Assembly: GCA_014323835.1 (NCBI GenBank)
Contig: JACONH010000010.1
Span: forward strand, 47,265-100,866
Source: Alphaproteobacteria bacterium GM202ARS2
GTDB taxonomy: Bacteria; Pseudomonadota; Alphaproteobacteria; GM7ARS4
Reading direction: 5' to 3'
DNA length: 53,602 nt
The notes below the pieces were generated by a model. That model saw only the letters and a program-made list of their open reading frames with translations, made no database searches and was not told where the DNA came from. The translations under genes and the position numbers were made by a program. This document shows, in pieces, positions 43,373 to 52,275 of this stretch (position 1 is its first letter; every line of letters starts with the position of its first letter).

Positions 43373-44266
43373 ACACAAGGCGGTAAAGGGCGCGCTATGG
43401 GCTTGTAGACGTTGTAAATCCTCGGCTTTCGTCCCGCGTGTGCCATACAAGCCGTGCACAAAACCTTCTAGCCAGTGGTCGAGCTTAGCTCGAGCGGGGC
43501 GCGACGATAGCGGGCGTATCAACGCATCCGCAAGGGCTTGCATGTCTTGGTCGTTTTCCTTGTGGTGGGCAGCAACAGAAAACACCGGCGGCGGCGATTC
43601 ATACAGAGCAAGAGCAGAACGCACATCCGCAACAGTAGCCCGCGCCTGCGGCATATCCTTCTTGGTGATAACCAGCATATCCGGTATCTCGATGATTCCC
43701 GCCTTGATGAATTGCACCGAGTCCCCTGAACCCGGCTGGATACACAAAGCAACACTATCGGCAATATCACGTATGTCGGTCTCCGACTGCCCGACCCCGA
43801 CCGTTTCAATAAGAACAATATCGAAGAGGGCTTGTAGCAGAACAGCCATAGGATACGTGGAGTCGGCAACGCCCCCGAGGCGTGTGCCCGCCGCAACAGA
43901 GCGGACGAAAGTGCCCTCATCGAGCCCGTCCATATCGAAACGCAGACGATCCCCCAGCAATGACCCGCCACTGATTTTCGAGGACGGATCCACCGCGATG
44001 ACCGCAACAGTTTTTTTGTCTTTCCGCCACAAGCGGACGAGCGCGCCAATCAGGGTTGATTTTCCCGCCCCGGGGGGCCCCGTGATACCCGCAATCGTCC
44101 CGCCCTGTGTGTGAAAGGCAGCATCGAGAAGAGCCGCCGTCTCGCCTGCCCCATCATCGAACCACGGCGATTCCAGACGACTCAACGTCCGTGCCAGATC
44201 GCGTTTGGCAAGCCCTCCTAGCCCCTCTTTTAGCCCCTCCCGCAATGATTCGAGAACCTTGTTCAT
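43346..44266 (-). CDS. meaB: MeaB/ArgK-type G3E GTPase (methylmalonyl-CoA mutase chaperone)
   Basis: G3E GTPase that protects or loads B12-dependent acyl-CoA mutases. GITGPPGAGKSTLIGAL is the P-loop, then AVIAVDPSSKISGGSLLGD, IETVGVGQSE and ITKKDMPQARAT. No mutase gene is nearby, so the partner is encoded elsewhere. Its ATG overlaps the glyS stop as ATGA, so it is cotranscribed with glyQ-glyS, an odd pairing. Confidence 0.92.
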   Translation of the reverse strand: MNKVLESLREGLKEGLGGLAKRDLARTLSRLESPWFDDGAGETAALLDAAFHTQGGTIAGITGPPGAGKSTLIGALVRLWRKDKKTVAVIAVDPSSKISGGSLLGDRLRFDMDGLDEGTFVRSVAAGTRLGGVADSTYPMAVLLQALFDIVLIETVGVGQSETDIRDIADSVALCIQPGSGDSVQFIKAGIIEIPDMLVITKKDMPQARATVADVRSALALYESPPPVFSVAAHHKENDQDMQALADALIRPLSSRPARAKLDHWLEGFVHGLYGTRGTKAEDLQRLQAHSAPFTALCSWLCDKSL

Positions 44267-46413
44267 GACTCCTGCTTGCCCTGTAACGTAGCAAAATCAG
44301 CGACCCCATCGAAGAGCCCCTTAACCCCCGCCAGCAAACGCAATCGATTGTTCCGTAGCGCGCTATCCTCGCAATTGACATGCACCCGCTCGAAGAACCC
44401 ATGCAACGGCACCCCTAAAGCCCGCAAACCCGCCAGCTGCTCGTCTATCGGTGGGCGCGTCGTCTCATCTTTCCCCAGCTGCTGAGACAGACTCTGATAC
44501 GCTCGATACAACTGCTTTTCTTCCTTCTCTTGCAACGCCGCCTCCTGCACCTTCCCCTTGTCACTCTTTTCCTGTTGCACGATACGCTCGACGCGGCGAT
44601 AGACACTGATAAGGCCTCCTTCCCCCTTTTTGTCATCGTCCGCCAGAAAAGCACTGAGGGTGCGTGCCGTATCCGCAAGGGCTATCAGCCCCCCTGTTTG
44701 TTGTTGTTGGCGAGAAAGGGTCGCATCGATGGCTCGTAGCGGTAAGCCCTCCGTTTGTAACACGCCGCGCAAGCGTCCCACAATATACGTATACAACTCA
44801 GCCAAAGCCGACTGCGGTTGCCTCTTGTCTTTGAGAAAACCTTGTTCTTGGTATAAGGCGACAATCATGGCACACACCTCAGACAACACGAGAGACCAAC
44901 GGCTCGTCAAGCAGAGACGCACGACTCCAACGCTCGCCCGCCGTAACGCATAAGGGTCTTTCGATGCCGTAGGCTTTTCGCCCAGCAACCAGAATCCCAC
45001 CAGATGATCCAGCTTATCCGCAAGAGCTATCAGTTGCCCCAAAGACTCACGGGGACACGGCTGTTCATCGCCAACAGGGTCATAGTGCTGACGTATCGCC
45101 AGAGCAAGAGACTCCGAACCCTGAACATATAAGCTGCCCATGACTCCTTGCAGCTGCGGGAACTCACCGACCATCTGCGAGGCTAAGTCGGCTTTGGCAA
45201 GATAGCCAGCCCTGCCCGCTTGTTGGCTGTCGACTCCTACGCTATCGGCAAGCTTACCAGCAATGGTGCGCAAGCGGTGTGCCTTGTCCCGCATCGAGCC
45301 CAACTTGGCATGATAGACGATACCATCGAGCCCGTCGCCTACAAAAGACTCGAGCTCACAAGACATATCACGCTCAATAAAAAAGCGGGCATCGGTTAAA
45401 CGCGCATCCAAGACTCGCTGATAGCCATCGATAATCGTCTTTTCAGCTTTGCCCTTGTTGTTGCCATCCACCACAGCAATAAAGTGACGCGACAACGTCC
45501 CCGTTTTATCATACAACGGGATGTTTTTTTGCTGGCCGCGCATGACGACTTCGATGACTTCAGGTGGTAGAGTCATTGTCTCAGGAGTCATTTCAGCAAG
45601 CACAGGGTGGGGTCGCTCGCAGAAATGCGCACACACAGCAAGCAAACCGTCGTCCTTGCGGGGTGACAGCTGGTGTTTGGCAAGAACCTTGTGTATCCCT
45701 TGCTGTAGATGCTCTTGTCGCTCACCGCTGTCCATAATGATACCACGCTTATGCAACTGAGCCAGGTAAGCCTTGTGGGTTATGGCGGGGCGTTGTGAAT
45801 CACGAACTTGATTCGGCAGAAACAGGGCTTCATCCAATCCTTTACCCTTAGCCCGCCAAGACGGCGATTCTGCCTTGCCGCTATGGCCAAGATAGAATCC
45901 TCCTGCCAACGCCTTGCCGTCAAAGGAGGCTTCGATACCGATAAGGGGACGCACCCACGTAAAGGCACTCCAGCCCCAACGCATCGACCGATGCCAGTGC
46001 AAGCCCAACAAAACCGACTCGAGACAAGACGGCAACAGTGTCGCGACCTGCCGAGACGGATGCTCGACTGTAACGGCAACCAGCGTGCCGCGAGTATGCT
46101 CGACCGTATGATAGTTTTTCTTATCCTCTATGCCTTTGACGCCGTGGGCGCGCAAAAAGCCCTCCACCGCCGCCTTCGGTGCCGACAGAGCGGGGCCGAC
46201 TTTTTCTGTGCGCGAACCAGCAAGACGAGTCGGCAAGCCCTCGACGCACACCAGCAAACGTCTTGCGGATACGTAGGTATACGTCTGGGTCGTGGACTCG
46301 AGGTTATGCTTGGCAAGGGCTTTATCCATCAAGGTGCCTAGCCGTTGTCTTGCCCACGTCTGGAGCGGGACAGGGACATCCTCCATCCATAAGCTGGCAA
46401 TGAAATCAGCCAT
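44263..46413 (-). CDS. glyS: Glycyl-tRNA synthetase beta subunit
   Basis: Beta chain of the alpha2beta2 bacterial glycyl-tRNA synthetase, needed for tRNA binding and transfer. ALPKSMRW-like RSMRWG and VVDGNNKGKAEKTIIDGYQ and FVGDGLDGIVYHAKLGS and GEFPQLQGVMGSLY are family segments; the C-terminal DALR-type domain is present (RLLAGVKGLFDGVADFATL). Length 716 is slightly above the usual 690. It overlaps glyQ by 8 bases. Confidence 0.95.
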   Translation of the reverse strand: MADFIASLWMEDVPVPLQTWARQRLGTLMDKALAKHNLESTTQTYTYVSARRLLVCVEGLPTRLAGSRTEKVGPALSAPKAAVEGFLRAHGVKGIEDKKNYHTVEHTRGTLVAVTVEHPSRQVATLLPSCLESVLLGLHWHRSMRWGWSAFTWVRPLIGIEASFDGKALAGGFYLGHSGKAESPSWRAKGKGLDEALFLPNQVRDSQRPAITHKAYLAQLHKRGIIMDSGERQEHLQQGIHKVLAKHQLSPRKDDGLLAVCAHFCERPHPVLAEMTPETMTLPPEVIEVVMRGQQKNIPLYDKTGTLSRHFIAVVDGNNKGKAEKTIIDGYQRVLDARLTDARFFIERDMSCELESFVGDGLDGIVYHAKLGSMRDKAHRLRTIAGKLADSVGVDSQQAGRAGYLAKADLASQMVGEFPQLQGVMGSLYVQGSESLALAIRQHYDPVGDEQPCPRESLGQLIALADKLDHLVGFWLLGEKPTASKDPYALRRASVGVVRLCLTSRWSLVLSEVCAMIVALYQEQGFLKDKRQPQSALAELYTYIVGRLRGVLQTEGLPLRAIDATLSRQQQQTGGLIALADTARTLSAFLADDDKKGEGGLISVYRRVERIVQQEKSDKGKVQEAALQEKEEKQLYRAYQSLSQQLGKDETTRPPIDEQLAGLRALGVPLHGFFERVHVNCEDSALRNNRLRLLAGVKGLFDGVADFATLQGKQES

Positions 46414-47284
46414 GCTTTTTTTCCTTTGTGCTGTCGTCTTTATGGTCGAGCCACGCCTGTGCGCAGGCTCTTGCTAGGTCTCGGACTCGGGCGATGTGGG
46501 CTTGGCGTTCATGCACGCCCAACACGCCGCGGGCATCCAAAACATTAAAACAATGACTTGCCCGTAAGCAGTCATCCCACGCCGGATACAACGCCCGCGG
46601 CTGACAAGCCAACAAACGCCCACAGGATGCCTCAGCCTCCTTAAACTCGCGCCGCAACGCAGCAACATCAGCATAATTAAAGTTATAAAAGGAATAGTCA
46701 CGCTCGTGGGCATGAAACAGCTGCCCGTAAGTCGTGCCGCGTCCATCCCAATCGAGGTCATAGACGCTCTCTTTCTTTTGCAGATACAACGCCAAACGCT
46801 CGAGACCATAGGTGATTTCCAACGACACCGGCGCACAATCGAATCCGCCCACCTGTTGAAAATACGTCAGCTGCGTGATTTCCATGCCATCACACCAGAC
46901 TTCCCAACCCAATCCCCACGCGTTCAGGGTCGGGCTTTCCCAATCGTCTTCGATGAGGCGTAAGTCGTGGACATCAGGATCAAGCCCCAAAGCCCGCAAG
47001 CTGCCTTCATAGCATGGCAAAACACAAGACGGCGACGGCTTGAGAAGAACCTGAAACTGATAATAGTGCTGCAATCGATGCGGGTTGTCGCCATAACGGC
47101 CATCGGCAGGACGGCGACACGGCTGAACATAGCACACGCGCCGCGCTTGCGCGCCCAAAGCCCACAACGACGTGGCATAATGAAAAGTGCCCGCACCCAT
47201 CGGCGCATCATAGGGCTGTAACAACAAACACCCTTGCTCAACCCAATAGTGCTGCAAACGCAAAATAATGTCTTGAAATGTCAT
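46406..47284 (-). CDS. glyQ: Glycyl-tRNA synthetase alpha subunit
   Basis: Catalytic chain. MTFQDIILRLQHYWVEQGC, QPYDAPMGAGTFHYATSLW, YVQPCRRPADGRYGDNP and VSLEITYGLERLALYLQ are the class II active-site segments of GlyQ. I start it at ATG 47284 because the family begins here and upstream codons (to 47350) would run into trmN6. At 292 residues it has normal size. Confidence 0.97.
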   Translation of the reverse strand: MTFQDIILRLQHYWVEQGCLLLQPYDAPMGAGTFHYATSLWALGAQARRVCYVQPCRRPADGRYGDNPHRLQHYYQFQVLLKPSPSCVLPCYEGSLRALGLDPDVHDLRLIEDDWESPTLNAWGLGWEVWCDGMEITQLTYFQQVGGFDCAPVSLEITYGLERLALYLQKKESVYDLDWDGRGTTYGQLFHAHERDYSFYNFNYADVAALRREFKEAEASCGRLLACQPRALYPAWDDCLRASHCFNVLDARGVLGVHERQAHIARVRDLARACAQAWLDHKDDSTKEKKHG

Positions 47285-47322
47285 GATGAGGTCTCTTTTA
47301 CGTCTCTTTCTTACCTGCTCTT

Positions 47323-48108
47323 TTATGGAACGCCCAGTCTTGTTTGACAAGCCCTGTTTGCCCGCGCCCGTAACATCCCTTCAGCAGCGGGCGTTAACCC
47401 CGTTCCATCATGAAGCACCAGCGGGCTTACCCCCCCTCCCCGTCTTTTGTGTGTCTTTGTGCTTTTGCCTGCCAGCACCACCACCCGTTTGGCTTGTTTA
47501 TCGCCCTGATAGGCGAACAACCGCCAGCTATGCTCGATGTGCCAACCACCCAAGCGGAAGAGGATTTGTTGTGCCGCCTGTTCCTGCCGACCATCGATGA
47601 TAAAGGCTAAGCTGCCGCCCCGTTTGACTCGTCGCGCCACTCCATACAACCAATCTTGTAAACGCAGCTGCCCTAAGAACAAGGCGACCGCTCGCTCTTT
47701 ATCCTGCGGTGCGCCTTTATCCTTGTGGACGTGCCAAGGCGGATTGACAAAAACCAAATCAAAAGAGCCATCCCGCAAACACGGATGAGCCAAACGCATA
47801 TCGCCCACAACAATACGTGCCTGTGTCGCAAAGCCATTGACCCTAAAGTTCCAACGACTATACGCAACCAAACGGGGCTGTTTCTCCAAGCCAACGTAGT
47901 CCACCCGAGCCGCCTTAGGTAGACGTGCCAAAAAGCACAAGCCCGCCATACCTGTGCCGACCCCCAACTCTAAGACGCGCCCTTTTGTCACACGAGGCAA
48001 ACAAGACGCCAGCATAACCCCGTCCATCGCGGCTCGATAGCCCTTTATCGGCTGATAAAAACGCACTCGACCCCCCAAAAGGTGGTCACAAGAAGAAGCT
48101 GCTAGCAT
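47323..48108 (-). CDS. trmN6: tRNA1(Val) A37 N6-methyltransferase-like
   Basis: Rossmann-fold SAM methyltransferase. The N-terminal DHLLGGRVRFYQPIKGYRAA, motif I VLELGVGTGMAGLCFLAR, and the adenine-binding NPPWHVHKDK resemble the TrmN6/YfiC family, which makes m6A37 in tRNA1(Val); the usual motif is NPPY, with Trp here. It ends in an atypical basic tail (KTHKRRGGGVSPLV...). Divergent from the prenyl synthase gene. The exact substrate is inferred. Confidence 0.8.
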   Translation of the reverse strand: MLAASSCDHLLGGRVRFYQPIKGYRAAMDGVMLASCLPRVTKGRVLELGVGTGMAGLCFLARLPKAARVDYVGLEKQPRLVAYSRWNFRVNGFATQARIVVGDMRLAHPCLRDGSFDLVFVNPPWHVHKDKGAPQDKERAVALFLGQLRLQDWLYGVARRVKRGGSLAFIIDGRQEQAAQQILFRLGGWHIEHSWRLFAYQGDKQAKRVVVLAGKSTKTHKRRGGGVSPLVLHDGTGLTPAAEGMLRARANRACQTRLGVP

Positions 48109-48121
48109 ACCATCAATTCCA

Positions 48122-48149
48122 TTGCCAAAACCCCTCCTCGCGTTATATG
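48122..48149 (+). promoter_or_regulatory. Possible promoter of the polyprenyl diphosphate synthase gene
   Basis: TTGCCA (48122-48127), a 16-base spacer and TATATG (48144-48149), about 50 bases before the ATG at 48198; a second -10-like TATAAG lies at 48151. It lies in the gap divergent from trmN6. Confidence 0.35.
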
Positions 48150-48197
48150 CTATAAGGTATCCTTGTAGAGATACTTAAGCCTCCACAGTATCACATC

Positions 48198-49220
48198 ATG
48201 GCTGTTATTCTGAACATCGATAAAGAGAAGCACGACACACCCGTCCTACAGGTGCGTCTCGATGAGGATATGCACAAAGTCGACCAGCTGATTACCCAGA
48301 GCTGCCAGTCGTCAGTCGCCCTCAGCACACAGATTATCCAACACCTGCTCGACAGCGGCGGCAAACGTCTGCGTCCCAAGTTGACGTTGGCGTCTGCCTA
48401 TCTGTGCGATTACCGCGGCAACGAGCATTTGCGTCTGGCTGCCTGCATCGAGTTCATTCACAGTGCGACTCTGCTCCACGATGATGTCATAGACGAAAGC
48501 ACAGTGCGTCGGGGCAATAAAACCGCCTGCGTCCTCTGGGGCAACAAACCCAGTATTCTTGTCGGTGACTTTTTACTCAGCCGTGCCTTCGATATGGTCG
48601 TCCAGCATGGCGACTTGGCGATTCTCAAGTTGCTCTGTGACAGCGCCACCACCATTGCCGAAGGCGAGCTGCTCCAGCTCACGCACGTAGGCGACATCGA
48701 AAGCACCGAAAACCTTTATCTCGATATCATCAAAGCCAAGACCGCCCGTCTGTTTGCTTGTGCCTGCCAGTTGGGCGCGCTCGTAACCCACAAGCCCGAT
48801 GCCCTCAGGCAAGCCCTCGATAGTTTTGGCTTAAACTTTGGCATCGCCTTCCAGCTGATTGACGATGTTCTCGACTATCAGCCACACACACAACCGCTCG
48901 GCAAACCCGCGGGTAATGACTTCTTCGAGAAGAAAATCACGCTTCCCGTCATTTTAGCCTACCGCCGCGGCAACGCCCACGAGCGCGCCTTCTGGCAACG
49001 CTGTATGCAAGAAGCAAAAACCACGCCTGCCGACCTGCACCACGCCACCCAACTTATCCGCAAACACCAAGCCGACAAAGACTCGATCCAGCGTGCCCAC
49101 CACTACGCCACGATGGCAAAAGACTCCCTTGCCCTCCTGCCGAAGAACAGCTGGCATGCTCTTCTCACCCACCACGTCGATGCCTGCATCCAACGCGCCC
49201 AAACCAGCACCACGCCCTGA
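48198..49220 (+). CDS. ispB: Long-chain polyprenyl diphosphate synthase (ubiquinone side chain)
   Basis: Trans-prenyltransferase, probably octa- or decaprenyl diphosphate synthase. GGKRLRPKLTLASAYL, the first Asp-rich motif LLHDDVIDES, and the second QLIDDVLDYQ are intact, with GNDFFEKKITLPVI following. Chain length cannot be read from the sequence. Its 3' end overlaps the likely xerD start. Confidence 0.92.
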   Translation: MAVILNIDKEKHDTPVLQVRLDEDMHKVDQLITQSCQSSVALSTQIIQHLLDSGGKRLRPKLTLASAYLCDYRGNEHLRLAACIEFIHSATLLHDDVIDESTVRRGNKTACVLWGNKPSILVGDFLLSRAFDMVVQHGDLAILKLLCDSATTIAEGELLQLTHVGDIESTENLYLDIIKAKTARLFACACQLGALVTHKPDALRQALDSFGLNFGIAFQLIDDVLDYQPHTQPLGKPAGNDFFEKKITLPVILAYRRGNAHERAFWQRCMQEAKTTPADLHHATQLIRKHQADKDSIQRAHHYATMAKDSLALLPKNSWHALLTHHVDACIQRAQTSTTP

Positions 49221-50190
49221 AGAATCACCTCAGGCGTCTCACCCCCTTATCGATGGCTTTATGTCGATGCTCGCCTACGAGCGCGCCGCCAGTATCCACA
49301 CGCAACAAGCCTATGCCCGCGACCTCACGGACTTTCAACGCTTTCTCAAAACCACCCCCCTGCCTGAAGCAACCCCACACCACATCGACAGCTACCTCGA
49401 CCACTTGCAACAACAAGGCTATCGCGCCAGTAGCCGCGCCCGCCGCTTATCCGCGCTACGGCAGTTCTACACCTTTCTTACGGAAGAGCCCTCCCTCACG
49501 TCCCGTCATCGCAGCAACCCCACTGACACCCTTAGATTGCCCGTTGTCCGCTCGTCACTGCCCTACGTGCTGAGCCCGCAAGATGTCCAACAGCTGTTTC
49601 ATGCCCTAGACTCGTTGTCCCTGCCCTCCCACCATAGACTGAGACTCCGTGCCATGCTGGAAGTGCTTTATGCCAGCGGTTTACGGGTGCATGAGTTGGT
49701 ATCGATGCCCCTGAGTGCCTTCCAAGCGGACACCCCTGAGCACATTCATATTATTGGCAAAGGTGGGCGTGCCCGTCTGACTCCCTTGACGGAACATGCC
49801 ACCCGTGCCCTGACGGCGTGGCTCGATTGGCGACAAAGCAAAAGCGTGCGCTCGGCTTTCTATGCTCGCTCGCCCTTCATGTTTCCCTCCGAGCGAAGCA
49901 AAAGCGGCCACATTACCCGTCACCGCTTTGCCCAGTTGCTTAAACGGCTTGCCAGTGCCACCTCGATTCCGCCCCATGCTATCTCGCCCCATAGCCTCAG
50001 GCATGCCTTCGCTAGTCACTTGCTGGCAGGCGGGGCAGACCTGCGTGCCTTACAAATGATGCTCGGACACAAAGACCTATCCACAACGCAGATTTACACC
50101 CATCTCAACAAACAGCACCTGAAAGCCGCCATCGACCGCTACCATCCCCTCGCCCGCAAGCCGATTACGAAAAATAAAGCCACCAATTGA
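49180..50190 (+). CDS. xerD: Tyrosine recombinase XerD
   Basis: Partner of XerC in chromosome-dimer resolution. IDGFMSMLAYERAASIHTQQ and YARDLTDFQRFL form the N-terminal domain; the catalytic set is R in LYASGLRVHELVS, K in IIGKGGRARLTP, HSLRHAFASHLL, MLGHKDLSTTQ and IYTHLNKQHL. LGHKDLSTTQIYTHL is the typical XerD wording. ATG 49180 overlaps the preceding gene by 41 bases; longer starts at 49093 lie deeper in that gene. It and xerC share an identical 23-base stretch coding for the PHSLRHAF region. Confidence 0.9.
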   Translation: MPASNAPKPAPRPEESPQASHPLIDGFMSMLAYERAASIHTQQAYARDLTDFQRFLKTTPLPEATPHHIDSYLDHLQQQGYRASSRARRLSALRQFYTFLTEEPSLTSRHRSNPTDTLRLPVVRSSLPYVLSPQDVQQLFHALDSLSLPSHHRLRLRAMLEVLYASGLRVHELVSMPLSAFQADTPEHIHIIGKGGRARLTPLTEHATRALTAWLDWRQSKSVRSAFYARSPFMFPSERSKSGHITRHRFAQLLKRLASATSIPPHAISPHSLRHAFASHLLAGGADLRALQMMLGHKDLSTTQIYTHLNKQHLKAAIDRYHPLARKPITKNKATN

Positions 50191-50215
50191 CAAAAGTATC
50201 AACAAAGGGCATGGT
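50187..50215 (+). promoter_or_regulatory. Possible promoter of the malyl-CoA lyase gene
   Basis: A perfect TTGACA (50187-50192), a 17-base spacer and CATGGT (50210-50215), resembling the TATGGT box of the tRNA-Thr promoter. It overlaps the xerD stop codon and lies about 70 bases before the next ATG. Confidence 0.4.
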
Positions 50216-50287
50216 AACACGTTTCTATAAGAAGGGTAACAACAGGGCAACATTCTTTTTGAACCCACACAGGAGCGTTTTTATCCC

Positions 50288-51274
50288 ATGAGTTTTACTG
50301 TTATCGACCAAGCCCCCCCCCGCCTCAATCGCAGCGAATTGGCTGTGCCCGGCTCGAATCCCGCTTTCTTCGAGAAAGCCGCCCAAAGTGACGTGGATGT
50401 CATCTTCCTCGACCTCGAAGATGCGGTGGCTCCTGATGAAAAAGAACAAGCCCGCAAAAACATCATCCAAGCCCTCAACGATATCGATTGGCGCGGCAAA
50501 ATCATGTCCGTGCGTATCAACGGCTTAGATACCCACTACATGTATCGAGATGTCGTGGACGTCATCGAACAAGCAGGAGCGAACCTCGACCTGATTATGA
50601 TTCCCAAAGCCGGCTGTAAAGAGGATATATACGCCCTCGATATGCTGGTGTCACAGATTGAAGCCGCAAAGAAACTGAAGAAACGCATTGGCTTCGAGAT
50701 GATTATCGAAACCGCGCTCGGTATGCAGAACGTCTTCGATATCGCTGCCGCCAGCCCTCGTAACGAATCGCTCCACTTTGGCGTTGCCGACTACGCTGCC
50801 AGCACAAAAGCAAAGACGACCAGTATCGGGGGACCCAACCCCAACTACCATATCCTGACGGATGCCGATTCTAGCGGCAAGCGGGACGTCCACTGGGGCG
50901 ATATGTGGCACTATGCGGTCGCTAAGATGGTTGTCGCTGCCCGTGCCAACGGCTTGCGCCCCATCGATGGGCCCTTTGGCGACTTCCAAGATGGCGACGG
51001 CTATCAGGCACAAGCCCACCGCTCGGCAACACTCGGCTGCGAAGGCAAGTGGGCTATTCATCCCTCGCAAATCAGCCTCGCCAACGACGTGTTTACGCCA
51101 ACAGAACAGGAAACCACCAAAGCCCAACGTATCCTCGATGCCATGGCTGACGCCCAAAAACAAGGCAAAGGGGCGGTCACCCTCGATGGACGGCTTATCG
51201 ATATTGCTTCGATTAAACAAGCCCAAGTCATGGTGGAAAAAGCAAAGGCTATCAAGGCGCGCAGTAAAGGCTAA
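50288..51274 (+). CDS. Malyl-CoA lyase / HpcH-HpaI-CitE family
   Basis: Aldolase-type lyase, probably L-malyl-CoA / beta-methylmalyl-CoA lyase, used in glyoxylate or C2/C1 metabolism. NRSELAVPGSNPAFFEKA, DVIFLDLEDAVAPDEK, GFEMIIETALGMQNV, FGVADYAAST and EGKWAIHPSQI are characteristic segments. AGGAG lies about 12 bases before the ATG. The early part contains a C9 run (50313-50321). Followed by accA. A thioesterase or citrate-lyase-like role cannot be excluded without comparison. Confidence 0.88.
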   Translation: MSFTVIDQAPPRLNRSELAVPGSNPAFFEKAAQSDVDVIFLDLEDAVAPDEKEQARKNIIQALNDIDWRGKIMSVRINGLDTHYMYRDVVDVIEQAGANLDLIMIPKAGCKEDIYALDMLVSQIEAAKKLKKRIGFEMIIETALGMQNVFDIAAASPRNESLHFGVADYAASTKAKTTSIGGPNPNYHILTDADSSGKRDVHWGDMWHYAVAKMVVAARANGLRPIDGPFGDFQDGDGYQAQAHRSATLGCEGKWAIHPSQISLANDVFTPTEQETTKAQRILDAMADAQKQGKGAVTLDGRLIDIASIKQAQVMVEKAKAIKARSKG

Positions 51275-51309
51275 ACACGCCGATACGCTCGTTCTTGCTC
51301 GTTTACATC

Positions 51310-52272
51310 ATGCGTCACTTCCTCGACTTCGAAAAACCCCTCTACGAACTGGAAGCCCGCATCGAGGAACTGCGCAACCTCAACGAGCAAGAAGGCGGCG
51401 TCAACCTCGCCGATGATATCCTCAAGCTGCGAGAAAAAGCCAACCGCTTTCTGGAAGAAACCTACGCCCAGCTCTCGCCCTGGCAGAAGGTGCAGGTCGC
51501 CCGTCACCCGCAACGCCCGCACACGTCCGATTACATCGCTGCCCTTGTGGACGGCTTTGTGCCCCTCGCCGGCGACAGAAACTACGCCGAAGACCCCGCT
51601 ATTCTGTGCGGACTCGGCTACCTCGACCACCACCCTGTCTGCATATTGGGCCACGAGAAAGGCAAAGACACCGAACAACGAGTCGCCTGTAACTTCGGTA
51701 TGCCTAAACCCGAAGGCTACCGCAAAGCAGCCCGCATGATGACCCTCGCAGGACGCTTTCAACTGCCTATTCTCACGCTCGTGGATACCGCCGGTGCCGA
51801 CCCCGGCGTCCAATCAGAAGAACGCGGCCAAGCCGAAGCCATCGCCAACGCCATCGAAACATGCCTGAATGTGCCAACCCCCATCATCAGTATCATCTGC
51901 GGCGAAGGCGGCTCAGGCGGGGCTATCGCTATCGCCATCGCCAACAAAATCTTCATGCTCGAACATGCCGTCTACTCGGTCATTTCCCCCGAAGGATGCT
52001 CGTCCATCCTCTGGGGCAACGCCTCAAAACATAAAACCGCCGCCGAAAACCTGAAAATGACCGCACAAGACCTCAAAAAAATGAACCTCATCGATGATAT
52101 CATCCCCGAACCCCTCGGCGGCGCCCACCGCAAGAAAAAAACCATTTATCACAATGTCAAACAAACCCTCCTGCAAGCCCTAGAGGAACTCGCCCCCCTC
52201 GACTCCGAAACCTTACAACAGCAACGCACACAAAAATTCATCGACCAAACCAGACAATTCGTCAAAAACTAA
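51310..52272 (+). CDS. accA: Acetyl-CoA carboxylase carboxyltransferase alpha subunit
   Basis: Carboxyltransferase half of acetyl-CoA carboxylase, feeding malonyl-CoA to fabD. DFEKPLYELEARIEELRN, VQVARHPQRPHTSDYI, GFVPLAGDRNYAEDPAI and the oxyanion-hole region ICGEGGSGGAIAIAIANK are all present; 320 residues is the usual length. ATG 51310 gives the family N-terminus MRHFLDFEKP. No Shine-Dalgarno is obvious. It lies 35 bases after the malyl-CoA lyase gene. Confidence 0.96.
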   Translation: MRHFLDFEKPLYELEARIEELRNLNEQEGGVNLADDILKLREKANRFLEETYAQLSPWQKVQVARHPQRPHTSDYIAALVDGFVPLAGDRNYAEDPAILCGLGYLDHHPVCILGHEKGKDTEQRVACNFGMPKPEGYRKAARMMTLAGRFQLPILTLVDTAGADPGVQSEERGQAEAIANAIETCLNVPTPIISIICGEGGSGGAIAIAIANKIFMLEHAVYSVISPEGCSSILWGNASKHKTAAENLKMTAQDLKKMNLIDDIIPEPLGGAHRKKKTIYHNVKQTLLQALEELAPLDSETLQQQRTQKFIDQTRQFVKN

Positions 52273-52275
52273 CCC

